Of a stretch of DNA of 64,000 bases, positions 50,971-59,906 are shown one piece after another; within the stretch, counting starts at the first letter, position 1; every line of letters starts with the position of its first letter. The translations under genes were made by a program, and so were the position numbers. The notes below the pieces were generated by a model that saw nothing but the letters and a program-made list of their open reading frames with translations, was not told the origin of the DNA and did not search any database. Source of the stretch: Vreelandella zhuhanensis (lineage in GTDB: Bacteria > Pseudomonadota > Gammaproteobacteria > Pseudomonadales > Halomonadaceae); the NCBI RefSeq assembly GCF_009793355.1, contig NZ_WTKP01000013.1:1-64000 (forward strand), given 5' to 3'.

Positions 50971-52317
50971 TTACTCCATGGAAGTGGCGGCGTTACCAGG
51001 CAGGGGTGCCAAGGCAAACATGGCTTCCTGCTCGGCATACAGGCGGTCGATCAAGCGCCCTGGCGGTATACGCACATCATCAAGGGTCAGCGCCGCGTCC
51101 TTTTCCACATGCCCTATCACTTGACAACCCAGCGCCAACCCGACAGGCAACAGCCGTTCCCGCCGGATTACCTCGATGTTTTCAGCCACTCCATAGACTT
51201 CGAAGCCGCCAAGTTCCTCGATTGTCTCGCCCTCATGCAAGGTCTTTTTGGCCATGGCGATCACACCCACCTTGGGACCATCCAGGGGAGACAATACCGG
51301 ATCACGGAACAATACCGCTCGGGCAACGGATGTGGGCACTTCGAAATGGCACAGATGATAGGGCGTCGTGAAGCAGTAATACGGCCCCTCCCCCATCTTG
51401 TAGAGTTCGAGATAATGGCGCTGGCGGGGATTGTCGATGGTGCCCAGCACGAACACACCCGGCCCCGGCCGCGCCCCGACAACGTAGTCAACCAGCCCCG
51501 GTCCCGTCGGGTCCAGGTAGGGTTCGAACGCCGATACTGTCTGCTCGATGGGTACCAGGGGACCACCAGGCACCCCGCCGGAAAAATCGGGGCCGAGCAT
51601 GCCACGCTGTGCCACTTGCATGCCGGTGCCGTTGGCGACGATCGCCTGTTCGAACGAAATTTTGGTGCCATCGGCAAAAGACGCTACCATCGCCGGCTTT
51701 TGCCCCCAGCGCTTGGCAAAGCCTTCCTGGGTAGCCGGGTTGCGATAAGGGTCATGCAGACCCTTGATGTTGCCACATAGCACAGGTTTCACCCCCAGGC
51801 CGGCGACGAACCGATAGAGGTTCATCTGTACGCCGGGCTGATCGCCATCGGCAAAGCTGTAGACGACCCCCGCCGCATCGGCTTTTACTTTCAGGATGGG
51901 ACCAATCGTGCCGTCGAGTTCCGCATTCATCTGAATGACGTCTTTACCGCTTTCCAGAGCCGCCAATATGGCATGCGCCGCGAACTCCAACGAACCGGTT
52001 ACCTCGATGATCGCATCCAACCCCTCAGCACGAGCCAGTGCCACAGCATCCTCGGTGACTGCCGGCCGCCCAGCCGCAAGCGCCGCTTCCAGTTCCTGCT
52101 GGGTGTCACAGGCGACCGGCTCGACCTCGGTTTGCTGAAAGACCTTGATCGCTGCATCCAAGTGACGGTTGGCAATGGCGCAAAGCCGCATTCCAGGTGT
52201 CGCGGTCATGATCTGCAGGCCGATACCACTGGCTTGAAACCCCGCCCCGACCATCCCCACTCGAATAGGATTGCCTTGTGCCTCTCGTTCGGCAAGCGCT
52301 GTATCAACAATAATCAT
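50971..52317 (-). CDS. NAD(P)-dependent oxidoreductase with C-terminal SAF domain
   Basis: The 448-residue protein has a homoserine-dehydrogenase-like Rossmann start (VGMVGAGFQASG, residues 20-31) and a substrate half with GDQPGVQMNLYRFVAGLG and NIKGLHDPYRNPATQEGF. Its C-terminal SAF-like stretch (about 350-430) contains KKTLHEGETIEELGGF and LPVGLALGCQVIGHVEKD. This is the family listed as predicted homoserine dehydrogenase with SAF domain. The setting between rfbF and an RmlC-like gene points to a sugar or sugar-acid reaction instead. ATG 52317 is chosen with AGGAA 10 nt upstream. Confidence 0.86.
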   Translation of the reverse strand: MIIVDTALAEREAQGNPIRVGMVGAGFQASGIGLQIMTATPGMRLCAIANRHLDAAIKVFQQTEVEPVACDTQQELEAALAAGRPAVTEDAVALARAEGLDAIIEVTGSLEFAAHAILAALESGKDVIQMNAELDGTIGPILKVKADAAGVVYSFADGDQPGVQMNLYRFVAGLGVKPVLCGNIKGLHDPYRNPATQEGFAKRWGQKPAMVASFADGTKISFEQAIVANGTGMQVAQRGMLGPDFSGGVPGGPLVPIEQTVSAFEPYLDPTGPGLVDYVVGARPGPGVFVLGTIDNPRQRHYLELYKMGEGPYYCFTTPYHLCHFEVPTSVARAVLFRDPVLSPLDGPKVGVIAMAKKTLHEGETIEELGGFEVYGVAENIEVIRRERLLPVGLALGCQVIGHVEKDAALTLDDVRIPPGRLIDRLYAEQEAMFALAPLPGNAATSME

Positions 52318-52324
52318 CGGTGGT

Positions 52325-53101
52325 TCATTCCTTCCAGAGCTTCCAGGGGGCACCTTCCGCCCAGGCGGTCTCAAGCACCATTCTATCTCTCAGGGTATCC
52401 ATGCTTTGCCAGTAACCGTTGTGATGGAAATATCCCAACTTGCCAAGCTCGATCATCCGGTTCATGGGCTCGTTTTCCCACACGGTCTGGCTATCGTTGA
52501 TCGTCTCGAACACTTCCGGCTCGCAGACGAAGAAGCCGCCATTGATCAAGCCTCCATCTATTTCTCCCTTTTCGCGAAAGCCTTCTACCTGACTGTTACC
52601 TTCCTTCAAGCGCAGCGCACCGTAGCGGCCGGGCTGCGTTACCGCCGTCAGGGTGCACCAATTCTTCGAAGCCAGATGAGAATCGATCAATGCCGTAATG
52701 TTCAGGTCACTCACCCCATCACCATAGGTCAAGCAGAAAGGTTCGTCCGCCAGGAAAGGCATGGCCTTCTTGAGACGTCCTCCGGTCATGGCATCGGCAC
52801 CCGTATCCAACACAGTGACTTTCCAGTCATCATTCACACTCTGAAGCCAGTCGATGCTGCCCGTCTTCAGGTCGATGGTGTAATCGGTTCGATTGCCGCG
52901 ATAGTTGAGAAAATAGTCGCGAATGTACTCCACCTTATAGCCTCCCAACACGACGAATTCCTTGAAGCCATGATGGGCATACATTTTCATGATATGCCAA
53001 AGGATCGGCCGCCCTCCCACTTCCACCATCGGCTTGGGGCGAATCGCCGTTTCTTCACTCAAGCGTGTTCCAAACCCCCCCGCAAAAATTGCGACTTTCA
53101 T
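52325..53101 (-). CDS. rfbF: Glucose-1-phosphate cytidylyltransferase
   Basis: This 258-residue enzyme is predicted to make CDP-glucose from CTP and glucose 1-phosphate. The nucleotidyltransferase loop GGFGTRLSEET (8-18) and RPKPM (21-25) are present, followed by GYKVEYIRDYFLNY, the family's CLTYGDGVSDLN-type metal site and GFREKGEIDGGLINGGFFV. The close match to RfbF/AscA is convincing and indicates that CDP-sugars are the currency of this operon. It overlaps the upstream SDR gene by ATGA and has 7 bp before the SAF gene. Confidence 0.94.
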   Translation of the reverse strand: MKVAIFAGGFGTRLSEETAIRPKPMVEVGGRPILWHIMKMYAHHGFKEFVVLGGYKVEYIRDYFLNYRGNRTDYTIDLKTGSIDWLQSVNDDWKVTVLDTGADAMTGGRLKKAMPFLADEPFCLTYGDGVSDLNITALIDSHLASKNWCTLTAVTQPGRYGALRLKEGNSQVEGFREKGEIDGGLINGGFFVCEPEVFETINDSQTVWENEPMNRMIELGKLGYFHHNGYWQSMDTLRDRMVLETAWAEGAPWKLWKE

Positions 53102-54216
53102 GATCTAACCTCCATTTCAGGCACCGAGGTAACGTGGGGAGAGGCAGGCAGAACACTGGGGGTCAATGCATTACGAATTTGCCAACTCAAGTTTTCGGAT
53201 AGACGTCCTTCGTTGATATGCGCCTGTAGCGCATGCAGGCGCATATAGCGTGACGTTCGGAACTGGGCATCGGAGAATTTCATGCTCTTGAGCCCATTGA
53301 CTACCCCCATGATCGAATGCAAAAGCGTCATTTGCGGTTGGTGCCCGGGTGCCAACTTGGCGAACAGGCTGAAATCCACCTGATAGGAACGGCTATCCGC
53401 CGGCGCTTGAGTATTGATACTCAGGGTGGTGCCGGGGATTGCCTGAGCAACGGCAGTCGCCAAGTCCCGCACTTGATGATTGCGTTCGTCAGAGCCGGTA
53501 TTGATATTGAGTATGCGCCCCCCGTTTTCGGGCTTGCGCTGTACCGCCCAGTCGATAGCTCTGGCCATGTCGGAGACATCAATCAAGGGCCGCCAGGGAG
53601 ATCCATCGCTAAGCACGGTAATATGTTGCTGGCTTAGGGCACAGGCAACGAAATCATTGAGCACCAGATCCAGGCGTAAACGTTCCGACATCCCGCAGGC
53701 AGTCGCAAAGCGCAAGCTGGTAATCACCATGTCCCCCTCGATGCCCGCCAAGGCTTCTTCAGCCGCTATTTTCGAGCAGGCATAGGCGGTAACGGGAGCC
53801 ACGGGATCCGCTTCACAACGCGGAGCACCCAGAGCGACGCCATAGATGCTACAACTAGAGGCAAAGACGAAGCTTTCGACACCCGCCTGGGCCGCTGCCT
53901 GAGCCATATCCACCGTAGCCTGCTGATTGACAGCAGCCGTGACGGCAGCGAAACGATCTCCCATGGGATCATTGGAAATCGCAGCCAGTTGAATCACGGC
54001 CGTATAGCCTTCAAAAAAATCAGCCGAAATATCCCGAATGTCTCCCAGAAACTGTTGGTCAAGATAACGCTCGGGAAGAAGCTCGGTACCCGTCAAACAA
54101 TGCGCGAAATAGGCATTGTCATAACCATGAAGAATAGCGGATGGGTGTTGTACGGCTAACTCACGTACCACGACGGAGCCGACGTAACCCATATTTCCCA
54201 CGATCAAGATTTTCAA
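53098..54216 (-). CDS. SDR-family NAD-dependent epimerase/dehydratase
   Basis: The 372-residue extended SDR has GNMGYVG (7-13) as its nucleotide-binding loop, the block ASSCSIYG, and the catalytic pair Tyr145-x3-Lys149 in YACSK. INTGSDERNHQVRDLA and a substrate-binding C-half follow. It does not look like RfbG, the CDP-glucose 4,6-dehydratase, and may be an epimerase, dehydratase or reductase of a CDP-sugar. It is the first gene of the operon, preceded by an A+T-rich leader, and ends in ATGA overlap with rfbF. Confidence 0.9.
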   Translation of the reverse strand: MKILIVGNMGYVGSVVVRELAVQHPSAILHGYDNAYFAHCLTGTELLPERYLDQQFLGDIRDISADFFEGYTAVIQLAAISNDPMGDRFAAVTAAVNQQATVDMAQAAAQAGVESFVFASSCSIYGVALGAPRCEADPVAPVTAYACSKIAAEEALAGIEGDMVITSLRFATACGMSERLRLDLVLNDFVACALSQQHITVLSDGSPWRPLIDVSDMARAIDWAVQRKPENGGRILNINTGSDERNHQVRDLATAVAQAIPGTTLSINTQAPADSRSYQVDFSLFAKLAPGHQPQMTLLHSIMGVVNGLKSMKFSDAQFRTSRYMRLHALQAHINEGRLSENLSWQIRNALTPSVLPASPHVTSVPEMEVRS

Positions 54217-54519
54217 AATATCACCTCGGCATTGTCATCAGTTAACCAAGTCTTTCCATGGCCTAGCTTCAAGCTGATTTATTTATTTTTACCGCTATAA
54301 AAAAGCTGATTCCCGTTTCCTTTTCTCTCGAATTAGAGATTAAATTTCAGCCATTCCGGATTGCCGACCCAAACAAGCGACGATAAAAAACGCCTAAAAA
54401 TTACTTTGAGTAACATTATTAACATTAAAATTACAATGTAAAAATAAGCGACACGGTATTTTCTGTCAAGCACAGGGCCGACCCAAACGCCCCGCTTGTA
54501 GTACCATTTTTTTCATTCA
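54217..54519 (-). promoter_or_regulatory. A+T-rich leader of the nucleotide-sugar operon
   Basis: About 300 bp without a gene are much richer in A+T than the neighbours, most strongly at 54260-54470. The stretch contains TTACAATGTAA (54431-54441), a symmetric element, and several TTAACATT/AACATTAA copies around it. It is the likely promoter region for the leftward operon and a plausible target of a nucleoid silencer such as H-NS/MvaT. No single -10/-35 pair stands out. Confidence 0.55.
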
Positions 54520-54556
54520 AAAAAGCAGAAGGGGCACCTTTTCAGGTGCCCCTTCT
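54520..54556 (-). terminator. Terminator after sucD
   Basis: The 13-bp stem AGAAGGGGCACCT/AGGTGCCCCTTCT is followed on the minus strand by GCTTTTTTG. It ends the sdh-suc operon about 30 bp after sucD. Confidence 0.93.
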
Positions 54557-54585
54557 TGTTCATGCTTGAAGTAAAGACCAGGATT

Positions 54586-55458
54586 TTACCAGCCAGTCAC
54601 TTCCTTCAATGCATCACCGATTTCCGCCAGCGAACGCACGGTTTTCACACCGGCATCTTCCAGAGCGCCGAACTTCTCATCGGCAGTCCCCTTGCCACCG
54701 GAAATGATAGCGCCGGCGTGACCCATACGCTTACCCGGAGGTGCGGTGACACCGGCGATGTAAGACACCACCGGCTTGGAAACATTGGCCTTGATGTAGG
54801 CTGCCGCTTCCTCTTCGGCGGTACCGCCGATTTCACCGATCATGACAATCGCTTCGGTTTTCGGATCCTTCTCGAACATCTCGAGAATATCGATGAAATT
54901 GGAGCCCGGAATCGGGTCGCCACCGATGCCCACGCAGGTGGACTGGCCGAAGCCATGGTCGGTAGTCTGCTTGACCGCTTCGTAGGTCAGAGTGCCCGAA
55001 CGCGACACGATGCCCACACGGCCCGGCTGGTGGATATGCCCCGGCATGATGCCGATTTTGCATTCACCGGGAGTGATCACGCCAGGACAGTTGGGACCGA
55101 TCAGGCGCACGCCCAGCTCGTCACACTTGACCTTGGCTTCCAGCATGTCGAGTGTGGCGATGCCTTCTGTAATGCACACGATCAGCTTGATGCCAGCATT
55201 GGCGGCTTCCAAGATCGAGTCCTTGCAGAACGGAGCCGGCACGTAGATCACGCTGGCCTCGGCACCAGTCTTTGCGACCGCTTCCTTGACGGTGTTGAAC
55301 ACCGGCAGGCCCAGATGCTCCTGGCCGCCTTTGCCCGGCGTGACCCCACCGACCATTTTCGTACCGTAGGCAATCGCTTGCTCGGAGTGGAAAGTGCCCT
55401 GGCCACCGGTAAACCCTTGGCAGATGACCTTGGTGTTCTTGTCGATCAAGATGCTCAT
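54586..55458 (-). CDS. sucD: Succinyl-CoA synthetase alpha subunit
   Basis: This 290-residue subunit carries the phosphohistidine that couples succinyl-CoA cleavage to NDP phosphorylation. His247 is in [10 protein letters not shown]. The CoA-binding N-domain has [15 protein letters not shown] and [27 protein letters not shown] is typical. It is translationally coupled to sucC through TAATG. Confidence 0.97.
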   Translation of the reverse strand: MSILIDKNTKVICQGFTGGQGTFHSEQAIAYGTKMVGGVTPGKGGQEHLGLPVFNTVKEAVAKTGAEASVIYVPAPFCKDSILEAANAGIKLIVCITEGIATLDMLEAKVKCDELGVRLIGPNCPGVITPGECKIGIMPGHIHQPGRVGIVSRSGTLTYEAVKQTTDHGFGQSTCVGIGGDPIPGSNFIDILEMFEKDPKTEAIVMIGEIGGTAEEEAAAYIKANVSKPVVSYIAGVTAPPGKRMGHAGAIISGGKGTADEKFGALEDAGVKTVRSLAEIGDALKEVTGW

Positions 55459-56624
55459 TACTTGCCCTCCGCCGCTTTCACGACCTGCTGTGCCGCGTCA
55501 GTCAGGCTGGTAGCCGCGATGATGTTCAGACCACTGGAGGCCAGTTTTTCGGCACCCAGTTCGGCATTGTTACCTTCCAGACGCACCACGACCGGCACGT
55601 TGACACCGACCTGCTCGACGGCACCGATAATGCCTTCGGCGATCATGTCGCAGCGCACGATACCGCCGAAGATATTGACCAGAACGGCCTTGACCGAATC
55701 GTCGGAAAGAATCAGCTTGAAGGCTTCCGCGACGCGTTCCTTGGTGGCACCGCCGCCGACGTCAAGGAAGTTGGCCGGCTTGCCGCCGTTCAGGTTGACG
55801 ATATCCATGGTACCCATGGCCAGACCCGCGCCATTGACCATGCAGCCGATATTGCCTTCCAGCGCGACGTAGTTGAGTTCCCATGCCGCCGCTTCGGCTT
55901 CACGCTCGTCTTCCTGAGACGGGTCGCGCATGGCCTGCAGGTCCGGATGGCGATACAGAGCGTTGCTGTCCAGGCCCAGTTTGGCATCCAGGCAATGCAA
56001 GTTGCCTTCGTCGGTAACAACCAGAGGGTTGATCTCGAGAAGTGCCAGATCCTTGTCGTGGAATAGCTTGGAAAGGCCCAGGAAGATCTTGGTGAACTGC
56101 TTGACCTGGTTACCCTTGAGGCCCAGCGCGAACGCCAGCTCACGGGCCTGATACGGCTGCGCACCGACCAGCGGGTCGATCTCGGCCTTGAGAATCTTTT
56201 CAGGCGTTTCTTCGGCGACCTTTTCGATTTCCACACCACCTTCGGTGGACGCCATGAACACCACACGACGTGTGGTGCGATCGACTACCGCACCCAGATA
56301 CAACTCATCGGCGATATCGGTGCAGGTTTCGACCAGAATCTTGGCGACCGGCTGGCCATGTTCATCGGTCTGGAAGGTGACAAGGTTCTTGCCCAACCAT
56401 TGCTCGGCAAAAGCCTTGGCTTCTTCCGGGCTTTTGATCAGCTTGACGCCACCCGCCTTACCGCGGCCACCGGCGTGAACCTGGGCTTTGACGACCCATT
56501 TATCACCGCCGATTTTCTTGCAAGCCTCGAAGGCTTCTTCGGGGGTGTCCACGGCGAAGCCCTTGGATACCGGCAGACCATAATCGGCAAACAGTTGCTT
56601 GCCTTGATATTCGTGAAGGTTCAT
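55458..56624 (-). CDS. sucC: Succinyl-CoA synthetase beta subunit
   Basis: This 388-residue subunit (identical in length to E. coli SucC) holds the ATP-grasp nucleotide site. [18 protein letters not shown] is the family N-terminus, with [18 protein letters not shown] and [24 protein letters not shown] 56624 fits; the frame upstream has no similarity. lpdA lies 144 bp upstream, so a separate promoter is possible. Confidence 0.97.
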   Translation of the reverse strand: MNLHEYQGKQLFADYGLPVSKGFAVDTPEEAFEACKKIGGDKWVVKAQVHAGGRGKAGGVKLIKSPEEAKAFAEQWLGKNLVTFQTDEHGQPVAKILVETCTDIADELYLGAVVDRTTRRVVFMASTEGGVEIEKVAEETPEKILKAEIDPLVGAQPYQARELAFALGLKGNQVKQFTKIFLGLSKLFHDKDLALLEINPLVVTDEGNLHCLDAKLGLDSNALYRHPDLQAMRDPSQEDEREAEAAAWELNYVALEGNIGCMVNGAGLAMGTMDIVNLNGGKPANFLDVGGGATKERVAEAFKLILSDDSVKAVLVNIFGGIVRCDMIAEGIIGAVEQVGVNVPVVVRLEGNNAELGAEKLASSGLNIIAATSLTDAAQQVVKAAEGK

Positions 56625-56768
56625 CGATTCATGCCATTGGTTGCATGTGACTCGAACGATGATCGGAAAGCCCGCGCCTTTGCGGCTGCCGATCATCCCC
56701 GCGCTTTCGATACATAGCCGAGAGCGTCACGCCACCGAGACGGTGGCGCTTATTTATTTATCTAGGTA

Positions 56769-58292
<1,524 letters not shown>

Positions 58293-59867
58293 TTACACGT
58301 CCAGCAACAGGCGTGCCGGATCTTCCAGCAATTCCTTGATAGTCACCAGAAATTGCACGGCATCTTTGCCATCGATCATGCGGTGGTCGTAGGAGACCGC
58401 CAGATACATCATCGGGCGAATTTCGACCTTGCCATTGACCGCCATGGGACGTTCCTGAATCTTGTGCATTCCCAAAATGGCGGTTTGCGGCGGGTTGATG
58501 ATCGGCGTGGACATCAATGAGCCGAAGGTGCCGCCATTGGTGATGGTGAAGGTGCCGCCCTGCATCTCATCGATACCCAGCTTACCGTCACGCGCCCGCT
58601 TGCCGAAGTCGACAATACCTCTCTCGACATCAGCGATTTTCATATGGTCGGTATCACGCAACACCGGTACTACCAGACCACGCGGCGTGGAAACCGCCAC
58701 GCCGATGTCCTGATAACCATGGTAAACCATATCGTCGCCATCGATAGAGGCATTGACATCCGGGAAGCGTTTTAGCGCTTCACTGGCTGCCTTGACGAAA
58801 AAGCCCATGAAGCCCAGCTTGGTATCGTGGGTCTTGAGGAAGGTATCCTTGTACTGAGCACGCAGGCTCATTACCGCGCTCATGTCCACCTCATTGTAGG
58901 TGGTCAGCATGGCGGCCGTCTGTTGAGCTTCGACCAGGCGCTTGGCAATGGTTCTGCGCAGGCGACTCATCGGAATGCGCTTCTCGGGACGCTCGCCTTC
59001 GACAGCCGGGGCGGCGGCAGCCTTGGCCGGTGGCTTGGCAGGCTTGGCGGCTTTCTTGGCGGAACCGTCTTTTACCGCTTTCTGCACATCTTCTTTCAAG
59101 ATGCGCCCACCCTTGCCAGTGCCTTCTATCTTGGCAACGTCAAGGTCGTGTTCGGCAACCATCTTGCGTGCCGCCGGGGCCAGAATCTTGTCACCGACTT
59201 TTTCATCGGCTTTCTCGCCGGCACTGTCTTCGGTACGTTCTCCAGTGCTTTCTTCACCCGCGCCTTCGTCAGCACCGCTCTCGCCACCAGCGCCTTCGGT
59301 AAAGATAGCCAGCACTTCCTCGGACTCTACCTGGCTGCCTTCTTCCGCCTTGATCTCACTCAAGGCACCATCCGCGGGGGCGACGACTTCCAGCACAACC
59401 TTGTCGGTTTCGATATCAGCCAGGACGTCGTCGCGCTTGACCGCCTCACCGACCTTCTTGTGCCAGGTGGCAACGGTGCCTTCCTGAATCGACTCGGGGA
59501 AGGAAGGCGCCTTCACTTCATGCTGTTTACCACCGCCGGAAGGCTTCTTGTCTGACTTGGCCTCGGCTTTCTTTTCATCTTTCTTGTCGCTCTTGGCGTC
59601 CGGCTTGCCGCTGCCATCACCGGAGGTCTTGCCTTCGCCGACCTTGCCCAGTATTTGTTCGGACTCAACGGTGTCGCCTTCCTCAGCCATGACATCAGTC
59701 AGCGTACCTGCTTCTGGTGCCAACACTTCGAGCACGACCTTGTCGGTTTCGATTTCAACAATCAGCTCGTCGCGTTCAACGCTGTCACCCGGTTTCTTGT
59801 GCCACGCGGCTACGGTGCCTTCGGCAATGGATTCCGGAAAGGTTGGCGCTTTGATCTCGGTAGCCAT
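58293..59867 (-). CDS. sucB: 2-oxoglutarate dehydrogenase E2 with two lipoyl domains
   Basis: This 524-residue succinyltransferase is about 120 residues longer than E. coli SucB (405). The reason is visible: two lipoyl domains, with lysines at 43 and 156, both in [10 protein letters not shown]. They are joined by a Lys/Ser/Gly/Asp-rich linker (82-117). A second acidic linker (191-225) leads to the peripheral-subunit-binding domain (about 226-263). After an Ala/Lys/Pro linker the catalytic domain ends with [12 protein letters not shown]. Confidence 0.95.
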   Translation of the reverse strand: MATEIKAPTFPESIAEGTVAAWHKKPGDSVERDELIVEIETDKVVLEVLAPEAGTLTDVMAEEGDTVESEQILGKVGEGKTSGDGSGKPDAKSDKKDEKKAEAKSDKKPSGGGKQHEVKAPSFPESIQEGTVATWHKKVGEAVKRDDVLADIETDKVVLEVVAPADGALSEIKAEEGSQVESEEVLAIFTEGAGGESGADEGAGEESTGERTEDSAGEKADEKVGDKILAPAARKMVAEHDLDVAKIEGTGKGGRILKEDVQKAVKDGSAKKAAKPAKPPAKAAAAPAVEGERPEKRIPMSRLRRTIAKRLVEAQQTAAMLTTYNEVDMSAVMSLRAQYKDTFLKTHDTKLGFMGFFVKAASEALKRFPDVNASIDGDDMVYHGYQDIGVAVSTPRGLVVPVLRDTDHMKIADVERGIVDFGKRARDGKLGIDEMQGGTFTITNGGTFGSLMSTPIINPPQTAILGMHKIQERPMAVNGKVEIRPMMYLAVSYDHRMIDGKDAVQFLVTIKELLEDPARLLLDV

Positions 59868-59906
59868 GTCGTTTCCCTTATGTGTTCTCGTGTTCCAGCG
59901 GGTGCC

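Noticed and set aside
54556..55872. 438-codon open frame on the plus strand
   Set aside because: It covers parts of sucD and sucC on the opposite strand, and its composition is that of a reverse frame.
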